DNA of 64,000 nt from Cupriavidus necator A5-1 (GCF_000744095.1 NZ_JQLI01000008.1:3844001-3908000), one strand, 5' to 3'. Positions 1 through 9,075 are shown, numbered from the stretch's first letter. Numbers and translations: made by a program. The notes: generated from the letters alone by a model not told the origin.

Positions 1-1650
1 TGGGCGCTGAAGCACCGGTTGGCGACCGCGATGATCGCGGTGGCGACCTTCTTCGGCAGCTTTGCGCTGGTGCCGCTGATCGGCACGGAGTTCGTGCCCA
101 ATGCGGACTTTGGCGAGACGCAGGTCGGCTTCACCACGCCGGTCGGCACGTCGATCGAAGTCACCGAGGCCAAGGTGCGGCAGGTGGAGGCGGCGCTCAA
201 GTCCTTCCCGGAAGTCGCCTACACCTACGCCACCATCAATTCGGGCAACGCCTCGGGCCGCAACAACGCGCTGGTGTCGGTGCGCCTGACCGAGCGGCGC
301 GCGCGCAAGCTGACCACCGCGCAACTCAACCCGCTGATCCGCGAGCGGCTGGCCAGCATCGCCGGTATCACGCTGACCATGGTCGGCATGCCCGACGGCG
401 CCGGCGGCCAGAAGGCGATCCAGGTATCGATCCAGGGCGACAACCTGGACGAACTGCGCCGGCTGTCTCAGGAAGCCAGCCGCCGCATGCGGGCGATCCA
501 GGGACTGGCAGACCTGGATTCGAGCATGAAGGACGACCGCCCCACCATCGAGGTCCGCATCCGGCGCGAACTGGCCTCGGACCTGGGCGTCGGCGTGGCG
601 CAGATCGGCAACGCCCTGCGCCCGCTGCTGGCCGGCGACGCCATCAGCTCGTGGCGCGCACCGAACGACGAGAACTACGACGTACGCGTGCGCCTGCCCA
701 AGGACGCGCGCACCGGCATGGCCGACCTGAACGGCCTGATGATCGCCAGCAGCCAGACCAACAGCGACGGCTCGCCGAAGATGGTGCCGCTGCGCCAGAT
801 CGCCGAGCTGGTGCCCACCACCGGCGCCAACCAGATCAGCCGGCGCGACCTGAACCGCGAGGTCGAACTGACCGCCAACGTCGCCGGGCGCTCGGCCGGC
901 GAGGTGGCGCGCGACGTCAAGGGCACGCTCGACGGCATGACCTGGCCGGCCGGCTACAAGTACCGTTTCGGCGGCTCGACCAAGTCGATGAACGAGTCCT
1001 TCGGCTACGCCGTGTCGGCGCTGGCTCTGGCGGTGGTCTTTATCTACATGATCCTGGCCTCGCAGTTCGCCAGCTTCTTCCAGCCGGTCGCCATCATGAC
1101 CTCGCTGCCGCTGACGCTGGTGGGGGTGTTCGCGGCGCTGCTGCTGTTCCGCTCGACGCTGAACATGTTCTCGATCATCGGCTTCATCATGCTGATGGGG
1201 CTGGTGACCAAGAACGCGATCCTGCTGGTGGACTTTGCCAACCAGGCCCGGCACGGCCATGTGGACGGCGCCGACGGCCGGCAGCCGCTGTCGCGGGAGG
1301 CGGCCCTGGTGGAGGCGGCCCGCGTGCGGCTGCGCCCGATCCTGATGACCACGCTGGCGATGATCTTCGGCATGGTGCCGCTGGCCTTCAGCCTGGGCGA
1401 AGGCGCCGAGCAGCGCGCACCGATGGGCCAGACCGTGATCGGCGGGATCATCACCTCGTCGATCCTGACGCTGGTGGTGGTGCCGGTGATCTATACGTAT
1501 CTGGACGACCTGGCGGCGTGGTTGCGGCGGCTGTGGTTCGGCACGGCCGCGGTGCAGCCTGCGGCGCCCCCCTCAGGACTTCCGCAGGCAAGTTCCAGCC
1601 AGCCCGCGGCCCCGGAACTGCCGGCGCCCAGGGAGGCCAGCGCGGAATGA
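1..1650 (+). CDS. RND efflux transporter inner-membrane permease, C-terminal part (truncated by window edge)
   Basis: This is the carboxy-terminal ~549 residues of an AcrB/MdtB-type RND pump permease, a proton-driven inner-membrane transporter that exports hydrophobic compounds with a periplasmic adaptor and an outer-membrane channel. The frame is open from base 1, so the true start lies upstream; full-length family members are about 1030-1060 residues. Visible are the second large periplasmic (porter) domain, then a run of transmembrane helices starting near residue 338, with a segment reading GLVTKNAILLVDF that matches the conserved RND helix after the second periplasmic loop. The tail is rich in Pro and Ala. 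A TolC-family channel gene at 2889 could supply the outer-membrane part, although two unrelated genes lie between. Substrate cannot be told from this half. The family is secure; the subfamily is not. Confidence 0.93.
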   Translation, partial: WALKHRLATAMIAVATFFGSFALVPLIGTEFVPNADFGETQVGFTTPVGTSIEVTEAKVRQVEAALKSFPEVAYTYATINSGNASGRNNALVSVRLTERRARKLTTAQLNPLIRERLASIAGITLTMVGMPDGAGGQKAIQVSIQGDNLDELRRLSQEASRRMRAIQGLADLDSSMKDDRPTIEVRIRRELASDLGVGVAQIGNALRPLLAGDAISSWRAPNDENYDVRVRLPKDARTGMADLNGLMIASSQTNSDGSPKMVPLRQIAELVPTTGANQISRRDLNREVELTANVAGRSAGEVARDVKGTLDGMTWPAGYKYRFGGSTKSMNESFGYAVSALALAVVFIYMILASQFASFFQPVAIMTSLPLTLVGVFAALLLFRSTLNMFSIIGFIMLMGLVTKNAILLVDFANQARHGHVDGADGRQPLSREAALVEAARVRLRPILMTTLAMIFGMVPLAFSLGEGAEQRAPMGQTVIGGIITSSILTLVVVPVIYTYLDDLAAWLRRLWFGTAAVQPAAPPSGLPQASSSQPAAPELPAPREASAE

Positions 1651-1764
1651 GCCTGGCGGCGTTCGCAAGGTTAAAATAGAGAGTTTGATAAGACTGTCCG
1701 GCCGTGGGCACCGCGCGGCCGGCGCACAGAACGACAGCGGTTGGCCTTGGTAAGGAATGGCAAG

Positions 1765-2418
1765 ATGGATCTCGAAAAAGCCCGATTCAACATGATCGAA
1801 CAGCAAATCCGCCCGTGGGACGTGCTGGACCAGGAAATCCTGGACCTGCTGGCGGTGGTCAAGCGGGAGCAGTTCGTCCCGACCGCGTACGCCTCGCTGG
1901 CGTTCGTCGACATGGAGATTCCGCTGCCCGCCGGGCAGAACATGCTGCCGCCGCGGGTGGAAGCCCGCATCCTGCAGGACCTGGCCGTGCGCAAGCATGA
2001 AAACGTGCTGGAAATCGGCGCCGGCTCCGGCTACATGGCCGCCCTGCTGGCCAACCGCGCCCGCCACGTGCTGACCGTGGACATCGTGCCTGAGCTGGTC
2101 GAGCTGGCCCGCACCAACCTGGCCAATGCCGGCGTCACCAATGTCGACGTGGCCGAAGGCAACGCCGCCGACGGCTGGAGCGCCGCCGCGCCTTACGACG
2201 TGATCTGCATCTCGGGCTCGCTGCCGGCCATCCCGCAGTCGATCCTGTCGCAGATCAAGGTGGGCGGGCGCATCGCCGCGTTTGTGGGCGAGTTGCCGGT
2301 GATGGAAGCGCGTCTGATCACGCGCCTGTCCGAGACCGAATACCAGGTCGTCAACCTGTTCGAGACCGCGGTCAAGCCCCTGCAGGGCGCGGCCCGGCCC
2401 TCGCAGTTCCAGTTCTGA
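1765..2418 (+). CDS. Pcm-like SAM-dependent methyltransferase (protein-L-isoaspartate O-methyltransferase family)
   Basis: This is a 217-residue cytosolic class I methyltransferase of the Pcm family, whose classical members methylate L-isoaspartyl residues in aged proteins. The SAM-binding motif I, VLEIGAGSGY, is at residues 81-90, followed by an acidic strand end (TVDIVPE). The ATG at 1765 is preceded by AAGGA at about 1752-1756, so I prefer it to an upstream TTG at 1741. The segment equivalent to the active-site loop, which in classical Pcm contains a T-I-S stretch after a GQ pair, reads GQNMLPPRV here (residues 58-66). The usual serine therefore appears absent, and isoaspartyl repair activity is uncertain. 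It sits 13 bases before a rhodanese gene and is probably co-transcribed with it and tolC. Confidence 0.88.
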   Translation: MDLEKARFNMIEQQIRPWDVLDQEILDLLAVVKREQFVPTAYASLAFVDMEIPLPAGQNMLPPRVEARILQDLAVRKHENVLEIGAGSGYMAALLANRARHVLTVDIVPELVELARTNLANAGVTNVDVAEGNAADGWSAAAPYDVICISGSLPAIPQSILSQIKVGGRIAAFVGELPVMEARLITRLSETEYQVVNLFETAVKPLQGAARPSQFQF

Positions 2419-2431
2419 GGACAGAGTCATC

Positions 2432-2755
2432 ATGCAGGTCATCAAGCCGACCGAACTGGCCCAGTGGCTGGCCGACGCCAGCCGCGCCAAACCGGTCCTG
2501 CTCGACGTGCGTGAAGGCTGGGAGGTGCAGACCTGCGCCATGCCCGGCATCACTCACATCCCGATGCGAGACATCCCCGCGCGCGCGGCCGAGCTGGACG
2601 AGGACGCCGACATCGTCTGCATCTGCCACCACGGCATGCGCAGCATGCAGGTGGCCGCCTACCTGGAGCGCCAGGGCCACAGCAAGGTCTACAACCTGAC
2701 CGGCGGCGTCGACGCGTGGGCCAGCGAGATCGACCCGGCCATGCCGAAGTACTGA
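2432..2755 (+). CDS. Single-domain rhodanese-like sulfurtransferase
   Basis: This is a 107-residue single rhodanese domain. It has the CH2A-like segment LLDVREGWE (residues 23-31) and the active-site loop CHHGMRS (65-71), whose Cys65 would carry the persulfide. The late VYNLTGGVDAW element typical of rhodanese domains closes the fold. The six-residue loop with Arg after the Cys fits GlpE/PspE-type thiosulfate sulfurtransferases rather than Cdc25-like phosphatases. There is no signal peptide, so it is cytosolic. Physiological donor and acceptor are not indicated by the sequence. It lies 13 bases after the Pcm-like gene and 133 bases before tolC, with a GC-rich stem-loop in that gap. Confidence 0.92.
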   Translation: MQVIKPTELAQWLADASRAKPVLLDVREGWEVQTCAMPGITHIPMRDIPARAAELDEDADIVCICHHGMRSMQVAAYLERQGHSKVYNLTGGVDAWASEIDPAMPKY

Positions 2756-2764
2756 AGCCAGCCG

Positions 2765-2793
2765 CGGCCCGCCGGTAACCAACCGGCGGGCCG
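2765..2793. repeat. GC-rich perfect stem-loop between the rhodanese gene and tolC
   Basis: A 12-base-pair perfect inverted repeat (arms 2765-2776 and 2782-2793, loop AACCA) lies just after the rhodanese stop codon. There is no following T-run, so it is not a canonical intrinsic terminator. It could attenuate readthrough into tolC, protect an mRNA 3' end, or be a copy of a small palindromic repeat. Confidence 0.6.
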
Positions 2794-2888
2794 GCCGCGA
2801 CCGCGGCAGTCCTGGGCAGGCACCCAGGCAGCAATCCGAAGAAGAAACGACCGTAGGCCGTGGCTGTGCCCGGCAACCTGGAGGTGTC

Positions 2889-4400
2889 ATGACGTTTGCG
2901 CCCAACGCCCTGCCCGGAGCGATCCGGACACGCCTGGCGATCGCGGTTTCCCTGCTTGCCCCGCTGTTGGCCGTGCTGCCCGCGGCACCGGCAAGCGCGG
3001 CCGACCTGCTGCAGGTCTATCGCGATGCGCAAGCCAATGACGCGCAGTTCGCCAGCGCCCGCTCGCAGCTGCTGGCCACGCGCGAGAGGCTGCCGCAGGG
3101 GCGCGCCGGGCTGCTGCCGCAGGTCATCGGCACCGCTGGCGCGTCGCGCACCAAGCTTGACCAGACCGCGTCGCTGCCGCTCGGCACCGGCGCCAGTGCC
3201 TCCGGCACGCGCTTCTTCAACAACAACAACTGGCAGCTGCAGCTGAGCCAGCCGCTGTTCCGCTGGGACCGCTGGGAAACCTACAAGCAGGGCGAACTGG
3301 CCGCGCTGGCGGGCGAAGTCACCTTCCACCAGGCCGAGCTCGACCTGATCACGCGCGCAGCGCAGGCGTACTTCGACGTGCTGGCGGCGCAGGACAACCT
3401 GTACCTGGCGCGCGCGCAGAAGAAGGCCATCGGCGAGCAGCTGGAGCAGGCCAAGCGCAATTTCGAGGTCGGCACCGCCACCATCACCGATACCAACGAC
3501 GCCCAGGCCCGCTACGACCTGGCGACCTCGACCGAGATCGCCTCGCAGAGCGACCTGGAGATCCGGCGCGCCACGCTGCAGCAGATCACCGGCAAGCCGG
3601 TCGACGAACTGCTCGGTCTGCGCCCCGAAGCCCCTCTTCCCGGCCCGCAGCCGCCCGACGTCAACGCGTGGGCCGCGCAGGCGGAGAGCAGCAACCTGCA
3701 AGTCAACCTCGCCAGCTACAACCTCGAGACCGCGCAGCGCGAGACCAACAAGGCCAAGGCCGGGCATTTGCCGTCGGTCGACCTGGTGGCGTCGTATGGC
3801 TTCACCAACCAGACCGGCAGCGCCACGCAGGCGATCTCGACCCACTACAACGCGTCGCAGATCGGCGTGCAGCTGACCATGCCGATCTTTGCCGGCGGCC
3901 AGATCCAGTCGCGCGTGCGCGAAACGCTGGCGCTCGCCGACAAGGCCGCCAGCGACCTGGAATTTGCCCGCCGCACCGCCGCGCAGACGGCGCGGCAGAC
4001 TTACTCGGGCGTGTCCAACGGGCTGGCGCAGGTGAAGGCGCTGGAAGCGGCGGAACGCTCGGCGCAGAGCGCGGTGGAGTCCAACCAGCTCGGCTACGAA
4101 GTGGGTGTGCGTATCAATATCGACGTGCTCAATGCCGAGGCGCAGCTGTTCTCCACCCGCCGCGACCTGTCCAGGGCGCGCTACGACACCATCATGAACG
4201 GGCTGCGGCTGAAGGCTTCCACCGGCGTGCTGCAGGAGTCGGACGTGGTGCAGATCAATACGCTGCTGACCTCGGCGCCGGGGGCGCTGTACAAGCTGCC
4301 GGCGCAGGCGAACGGCAAGGTGCCGGCAAAACCCGCGTCCGCGGCCGAACGCCGGGGCGGGCGGCGTGACGCGATTGCGGCAGGCACGCCGCGCTCCTGA
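2889..4400 (+). CDS. tolC: TolC-family outer-membrane efflux/secretion channel
   Basis: This is a 503-residue TolC-type outer-membrane factor. It forms the trimeric beta-barrel and periplasmic alpha-tunnel used by RND pumps and type I secretion systems. A signal peptide with a hydrophobic core at residues 14-33 ends in ASA at 35-37, with mature protein starting near ADLLQVYRDA. Two OEP repeats are visible: a helical block after residue 38 with EARP-like heptads and a second block starting near residue 270. Typical elements are LDLITRAAQAYFDVL and a late GVRINIDVLNAEAQLF segment, close to the classical TolC motif. The ATG at 2889 follows GGAGGTGTC, a good Shine-Dalgarno sequence. The C-terminal 40 residues are low-complexity and basic. 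A strong terminator follows immediately. The symbol is used in the family sense; other TolC paralogues are expected in such genomes. Confidence 0.93.
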   Translation: MTFAPNALPGAIRTRLAIAVSLLAPLLAVLPAAPASAADLLQVYRDAQANDAQFASARSQLLATRERLPQGRAGLLPQVIGTAGASRTKLDQTASLPLGTGASASGTRFFNNNNWQLQLSQPLFRWDRWETYKQGELAALAGEVTFHQAELDLITRAAQAYFDVLAAQDNLYLARAQKKAIGEQLEQAKRNFEVGTATITDTNDAQARYDLATSTEIASQSDLEIRRATLQQITGKPVDELLGLRPEAPLPGPQPPDVNAWAAQAESSNLQVNLASYNLETAQRETNKAKAGHLPSVDLVASYGFTNQTGSATQAISTHYNASQIGVQLTMPIFAGGQIQSRVRETLALADKAASDLEFARRTAAQTARQTYSGVSNGLAQVKALEAAERSAQSAVESNQLGYEVGVRINIDVLNAEAQLFSTRRDLSRARYDTIMNGLRLKASTGVLQESDVVQINTLLTSAPGALYKLPAQANGKVPAKPASAAERRGGRRDAIAAGTPRS

Positions 4401-4415
4401 GCGGCGGGCACAAAA

Positions 4416-4443
4416 CAAAACGGGCCGCGATTGGCCCGTTTTG
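4416..4443. terminator. Bidirectional Rho-independent terminator after tolC
   Basis: A perfect 11-bp stem (4416-4426 with 4433-4443) encloses the loop GCGATT. The stem ends in AAAA on one arm and TTTT on the other, giving a U-tract in both directions. It separates tolC (+) from the convergent lipoprotein gene (-) and should stop both transcripts. Confidence 0.9.
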
Positions 4444-4461
4444 CTTTGGTGACGGCTTACC

Positions 4462-5292
4462 CTACCGTGCCCGCGTGCGCGACTCCACATTCAGCAACTG
4501 CCACCGGATCGACGACGCATCCGCCGGCGGGTTCGGCACCTGGTACTCGCGCACGCGCAGCTTGTAGGACACGCCCTGCTCGAAGTCCAGCCCTTCGATC
4601 GGGCCATACCAGAGCTGCCACGGCGCATCGGGCGATTCGCGCCAGCGGTAGCACATCGTCTTGCCAACGCCCGTGCACTCCACGCGCTGCGCATCGATAT
4701 AGACGGTCTTCTCCACGCCGCCCGCATCCATGCGCGCGCCGCGCTTGCCCACGCCTTCACGCTCGACAAACTGCAGCAGGTCGCCACTGACGGTCTTCCA
4801 GACGATCTGCCGGCCGGTGCTGCCCGCCGACGGCTGCGTGCCGATGGTGGCGAACGGCGTCTGCATGGCCTTGAGCAGCGCGGATTCCAGTTCCATGCGC
4901 GGCGGCGGGCAGGCCATGCGCGTGCCGGCGATGCGGTCGAAGCGGATGCCGGTGTCGGTCTTGCCATAGCTGCCGGTAAAGCGGTTGCAGCCACTGGTGC
5001 CGCTGACCGTGCCCTGCGCGGCATCGATGCCGTCGTTGAACTCGAAGATGATGGGCTGGCCGTTGTCGCCATGCGGGATGTCGCGCAGCGTGCCGTCGGC
5101 CTGCTGCCAGCGCACCAGTTCCCAGCGGCTCGGGCCGGAGGGCTGGGTCTGGTTCAGGCTGGCGCCGGCACTGGGCAGGCCCGGCGCCGGGCCGGTGGTG
5201 CAGGCGGCAAGTGTGGCGGCAACGGTGACGAGGGCAAAGGCGGCGCTGCGCAGGCCGATCGTCCGACAGGTACCGCGAAGGGATGTCTGCAT
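4462..5292 (-). CDS. META and DUF4377 domain lipoprotein
   Basis: This is a 276-residue predicted lipoprotein. The signal peptide ends in the lipobox LAAC (residues 28-31), so Cys31 would be lipidated. After a Pro/Ser-rich linker comes a META domain (HslJ-like) with the hallmark WELVRW start and GTSGCNRFTGSY centre. The C-terminal ~90 residues match DUF4377, with paired cysteines flanking the CTGVGKTMC segment, an IEGL...EQGVSYKLRV core and a closing NPPADASSIRW. The META+DUF4377 pairing is known in proteobacterial envelope proteins, but the function is unknown; HslJ in E. coli is linked to heat and novobiocin resistance. The ATG at 5292 has AGGAG about 8 bases upstream; an in-frame ATG 45 bases earlier lacks the lipoprotein signal layout. 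Confidence 0.85.
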   Translation of the reverse strand: MQTSLRGTCRTIGLRSAAFALVTVAATLAACTTGPAPGLPSAGASLNQTQPSGPSRWELVRWQQADGTLRDIPHGDNGQPIIFEFNDGIDAAQGTVSGTSGCNRFTGSYGKTDTGIRFDRIAGTRMACPPPRMELESALLKAMQTPFATIGTQPSAGSTGRQIVWKTVSGDLLQFVEREGVGKRGARMDAGGVEKTVYIDAQRVECTGVGKTMCYRWRESPDAPWQLWYGPIEGLDFEQGVSYKLRVREYQVPNPPADASSIRWQLLNVESRTRAR

Positions 5293-5573
5293 AGGGGTAA
5301 GCTCCTGTGACAAGGCGCCGGGGCCATTTGCGGCCATCGGCGCTTCATGCTGGCTTAGAGCCTGGCGGATTCATGCAAGTTCAGCATTGCCGGCTGCACA
5401 ATGCTGCGCGTAGTGTACCGCGCTGGCATTTCACACCACGATCGCCACCATCGCGGCGCAAAGCCAAGGATAATTGCAGGCCCGGCCCTGCCCTCCGACT
5501 CTATCGCCCTGGTAGCCATGCATCGCCACAACCCGCGCGCAGCCAGCCGCTACGCCGCGCCACAGCCGCACCC

Positions 5574-6671
5574 ATGACGGGACGCCGTATCTGCTTCCTG
5601 ACCGGCACGCTCAACGCGATGGCGGGGGCCGAGCGCATGACCGCGACCATCGCCAACGCGCTCGCGGCGCTCGGCCACCACGTCACCATCCTGAGCCTGT
5701 GGGATGCGGCCAGCCAGTTCCCGCTGCATCCGGCCATCCGCCATGAAGCGCTGTTCGCGCAGAGGCCGTCGTTCCGGCGCGAATATCTCGCCACCGTGGC
5801 CGGCATCCGCCGCCATTGCGCCGCGCACCGGACCGAGGTGCTGGTACAGGTCGACACCATGCTCGCGCTGTTCGTGCTGCCGGCCACCGCCGGCATGGGA
5901 CTGCACCATATCGCCTGGGAGCATTGCCATTTCGACGAGGATCTCGGCAAGCCGGCACGCAAGCTCGCCAGGCGCTTGGCGGCGCGCTTCTGCCGGCAGG
6001 TGGTGGTGCTGACGGAACGGGACCGCAGCCGCTGGCTGGAAGCCCTGCGCCCGCGCTGCGACGTGGTTTGCCTGCCCAATCCGCTGCCCTTTCCCATGCC
6101 CGCCGCGCCCGCGCCGCGCACGCAGAAGACCGTGCTTGCCATGGGGCGGCTGGTGGCGGCAAAGGGCTTCGATGTGTTACTGCACGCCTGGCAGCAGGTC
6201 GCGGCACAGGAGCCGGAATGGCAACTGCTCATCCACGGCGAAGGCGAGGAGCGCGCTGCCCTGACCGCGCTGGCCGCGCAGCTCGGCCTGGAAGACCGGG
6301 TCAGCCTGCCGGGCGTCTGCCACGATCCGGAGCAGGCCTATGGGCGTGCGTCGGTGTTCTGCCTGAGTTCGCGCTATGAAGGCTTTGGCCTGGTGCTGAT
6401 CGAAGCCATGGCCTTCGGCCTGCCGATCGTATCGACCGATTGCGAGACCGGGCCGCGCGAACTGCTTGCGCCGGGACAGGACGCACTGGTCGTTCCGGCG
6501 GACAACGCCGAGGCGCTGGCCGCGGCGCTGCTGACGGTGATCCGGGAGCCGGAAACCGCAAGCCGGCTTGCCGCCAGGGGCCGAGCCAAGGCGAACGGAT
6601 TTGCGCTGGAGCGGATTTCCGCGCAGTGGGATGGGCTGGTCAAGGCGCCGCCATCCAGCGCGGCGCCTTAG
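5574..6671 (+). CDS. Glycosyltransferase family 4 protein
   Basis: This is a 365-residue GT-B fold glycosyltransferase, probably cytosolic and membrane-associated, adding a sugar to LPS core or capsule precursors. The N-terminal half opens with the Rossmann strand RICFLTGTLNAMAGAERM, where the GGAER-like turn is typical of GT4 acceptor domains. The C-terminal donor domain has VLAMGRLVAAKGFDVLL and the E-x7-E motif in SRYEGFGLVLIEAM, followed by STDCETGPREL. I chose the ATG at 5574 because it sits exactly at the conserved first strand; no strong Shine-Dalgarno is visible there, and the longer open frame upstream is low-complexity. It faces waaA tail-to-tail with eight bases between stop codons. 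Donor and acceptor sugars cannot be named. Confidence 0.87.
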   Translation: MTGRRICFLTGTLNAMAGAERMTATIANALAALGHHVTILSLWDAASQFPLHPAIRHEALFAQRPSFRREYLATVAGIRRHCAAHRTEVLVQVDTMLALFVLPATAGMGLHHIAWEHCHFDEDLGKPARKLARRLAARFCRQVVVLTERDRSRWLEALRPRCDVVCLPNPLPFPMPAAPAPRTQKTVLAMGRLVAAKGFDVLLHAWQQVAAQEPEWQLLIHGEGEERAALTALAAQLGLEDRVSLPGVCHDPEQAYGRASVFCLSSRYEGFGLVLIEAMAFGLPIVSTDCETGPRELLAPGQDALVVPADNAEALAAALLTVIREPETASRLAARGRAKANGFALERISAQWDGLVKAPPSSAAP

Positions 6672-6679
6672 TCGTCAGC

Positions 6680-7969
6680 TCAGTCTTCCAGCGCGGGCGC
6701 CAGCGCGGCCAGCGTGCGGACGGTCGCGCCGCGATGCAGGCCGGCAAAGGTCTGCGCATGCGCACGCATGTCGGCCAGGCGCGCCGGCTTGGCCAGCACA
6801 CCGGCGGCGGTACGTACCAGCTCATCGGCATTGCCGACGCGCAGGCAAGCACCCGCGGCAATCGCATCCTCCGTCGCCTGCGCGAAGTTGAAAGTATGCG
6901 GGCCGATCAGCACCGGCGTGCCGACCGCGCAGGCCTCGATCAGGTTCTGCCCGCCCAGCGGCATCAGGCTGCCGCCGATAAAGGCGAGGTCCGACGCGGC
7001 GAAGTACATCGCCATCTCGCCCATCGAATCGCCCAGCACGATATCCGCCGTGATCGGGGCCTGCACCTTGTCGAGATCCAGCGCACTGCGGCGTTCGACC
7101 GAAAACCCCGCCCGCGCCGCCATCGCCGCCACTTCATCGAAGCGCTGCGGATGACGCGGGATCAGCAGCAAGGCCGGACGCGGTACGTCGCCAGCCAACG
7201 CCTGCCAGCGCGAGAAGGCGTCGAGCAGCAGGGGCTCCTCCCCTTCGCGCGTGCTGGCGGCCGCGAGCACCTTGCGTGCGCCGAACGCCTTGCGCAGCCG
7301 TTCGCCCAGCGCCACGCCCGCCGGTGCGGGCTGCATGTCGAACTTCAGGTTGCCGGTGATCTGCACCGCCGGCACGCCCAGCGCGCGAAAGCGCTCGGCA
7401 TCGCCGGCCGTCTGCGCCAGCACGCCCGCAAAGTCCCGGTACATCGACGCCGCCGCGCGCCCGAAGCGTGCCGTGCGCCGGAAGCTGCGCGGCGACAGGC
7501 GCGCGTTGACCAGGTACAGCGGCACCCCCGCCTTGCGCGCACCGTGCACGACATTGGGCCACACCTCGGTCTCCATCAGCACTCCCGCCTCCGGCCGGAA
7601 ATACCGCATAAACCGCCTCACCAGCCACGGCAGGTCATACGGCAGGTAGCACTGCAGGATGCGCGGCTCCTTGCCGAACAGCTGCGCGCCGGTCTGGCGG
7701 CCGGTCGGCGTCATGTGCGTGAGGAGCAGGCGGTGGTGCGGATAGGCACCGAGCAGGGCTTCGATCAGCGGCTGCGCGGCGCGGGTCTCGCCGACTGACA
7801 CGGCGTGGACCCAGAGCCACGGGCCCTTCCTTGGCAGGTTGCCGTAGATGCCCAGGCGCTCGCCGACGTGCTGCACGTAGCCCGGCTCCTTGCGCGCACG
7901 CCATGCCAGGCGCAGCAGCGCGAGCGGCAACACGGCCAGCCACAACAGGCTGTAGATCAGGCGCAGCAT
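6680..7969 (-). CDS. waaA: 3-deoxy-D-manno-octulosonic acid (Kdo) transferase
   Basis: WaaA/KdtA transfers Kdo from CMP-Kdo to the lipid A precursor, the first inner-core step of LPS, at the cytoplasmic face of the inner membrane. The 429-residue length is normal. An N-terminal hydrophobic anchor (about residues 2-22) is followed by the conserved GERLG (around 37-41, containing the catalytic Glu) and WVHAVSVGE. Further family marks are ETEVWPN, LVNARLSPRS, the donor-domain ARKVLAAASTREGEE, and GGSLMPLGGQNLIE. The gene overlaps the waaC stop by one base, so translation is probably coupled. Whether it adds one or two Kdo residues cannot be read from sequence. Confidence 0.95.
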   Translation of the reverse strand: MLRLIYSLLWLAVLPLALLRLAWRARKEPGYVQHVGERLGIYGNLPRKGPWLWVHAVSVGETRAAQPLIEALLGAYPHHRLLLTHMTPTGRQTGAQLFGKEPRILQCYLPYDLPWLVRRFMRYFRPEAGVLMETEVWPNVVHGARKAGVPLYLVNARLSPRSFRRTARFGRAAASMYRDFAGVLAQTAGDAERFRALGVPAVQITGNLKFDMQPAPAGVALGERLRKAFGARKVLAAASTREGEEPLLLDAFSRWQALAGDVPRPALLLIPRHPQRFDEVAAMAARAGFSVERRSALDLDKVQAPITADIVLGDSMGEMAMYFAASDLAFIGGSLMPLGGQNLIEACAVGTPVLIGPHTFNFAQATEDAIAAGACLRVGNADELVRTAAGVLAKPARLADMRAHAQTFAGLHRGATVRTLAALAPALED

Positions 7970-9075
7970 CAGGCAGGCACCCCGCGTACGCGGCAGGCGG
8001 CCTCGTAGACCTCATCGACCGACGGCACCACGCCGTCGTCGCCGACATTGGCGATGCGATCGGACCAGTAGCCCTCGGTCTTCCAGCGCCAAGTGGCGGT
8101 GTAGATTTCCACCGTGGGGCGGCACAGCGCCGCGGCGATATGGACCAGACCCGTATCGACGCCGATCACCACCTCGGCCCGGTTGATCAGCCCGAAGCCC
8201 TGCATCACCGAGAAGCGCGGCAGCACCTGCGCCTGCGGCACGCCGGCGGCGATCTCTTCGGCGGCCTGGCGCTCCTTGTCGTTGCCCCACGGCAGCAGCA
8301 TGGCAAGGCCCTCGGCGCGCAGCCGGTTGCCCAGCGCGTGCCAGTTCTGCACCGCCCACTTCTTGCGCGCGCCGGCCGTCGCATGGAAGCACACCGCATA
8401 GCGCGCGGGCAGGTCCGCCCACAACGGATCGTCGACATGCAAGGACTGCGCGGCCGGCCCGAAAAATCGCGGCGGCTCCGCCGGCGCCGTCCCGGTCAGC
8501 GCCGCGCCCAGCAAGCGCGAGCGGCGCACCGAATGGGTCTGGCGCGGCACGCACACCGGGTCGGTGTACAGCAGCCGTGCCGCCGGCTCATAACCCGAGC
8601 CCTGCGTGGCATTGCCCAGCCCGATGATCGGCGCGCCCGGCGCGCGCGTCGCCACGCGCGCGACCACCGCGGTCTTGAGCAGACCCTGGCTTTCGATCAC
8701 GGCGTCGTAACGCTCGGCGCGCAGTGCATCGCGCACCGCGCCGATCTCGCGCCAGGTACCGCCCTGCAGGATGCGCTTGCGCCAGCGCCGCAGCGCGAAC
8801 GGGATCACGCGGCGCACTTCCGGCAACAGGCGCACCAGTTCGACGTAGCCTTCTTCCACCACCCAGTCGATCTCGGCGTCCGGCCAGCGCATGCGCAGGT
8901 CGTGAACCAGCGGCATGTTGTGGACCACGTCCCCCAGCGACGACACCTTGACCAGCAGGATGCGCGGCCGCTCCGGCAACGGAAACGGCGCCGCCACCGG
9001 CATGGGTTGCACCACCCCGGACGCGTCCGGCGATGCCTGTGGCACCGCCGTGCGCTCAGAACGGGAGCTGAGCAT
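7969..9075 (-). CDS. waaC: Lipopolysaccharide heptosyltransferase I
   Basis: This is a GT9-family heptosyltransferase of 368 residues that adds the first L-glycero-D-manno-heptose to Kdo in the LPS inner core. The family opening ILLVKVSSLGDVVHNMP is at about residues 39-55; other marks are SQGLLKTA, FHATAGARKKW and the donor-binding VIGVDTGLVHIAAAL. The long N-terminal extension is unusual. The ATG at 9075 overlaps the upstream gene by 20 bases and has GAGAAG nearby; an internal ATG at 9003 would give a more typical protein, so the start is open. It lies in the leftward manB-waaC-waaA operon. The heptose donor would come from gmhABCD/hldD genes, which are not in this window. Confidence 0.94.
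   Translation of the reverse strand: MLSSRSERTAVPQASPDASGVVQPMPVAAPFPLPERPRILLVKVSSLGDVVHNMPLVHDLRMRWPDAEIDWVVEEGYVELVRLLPEVRRVIPFALRRWRKRILQGGTWREIGAVRDALRAERYDAVIESQGLLKTAVVARVATRAPGAPIIGLGNATQGSGYEPAARLLYTDPVCVPRQTHSVRRSRLLGAALTGTAPAEPPRFFGPAAQSLHVDDPLWADLPARYAVCFHATAGARKKWAVQNWHALGNRLRAEGLAMLLPWGNDKERQAAEEIAAGVPQAQVLPRFSVMQGFGLINRAEVVIGVDTGLVHIAAALCRPTVEIYTATWRWKTEGYWSDRIANVGDDGVVPSVDEVYEAACRVRGVPA

Noticed and set aside
2550..4490. A 646-codon frame antisense to rhodanese and tolC
   Set aside because: No domain features, and it overlaps well-supported genes and a strong terminator.
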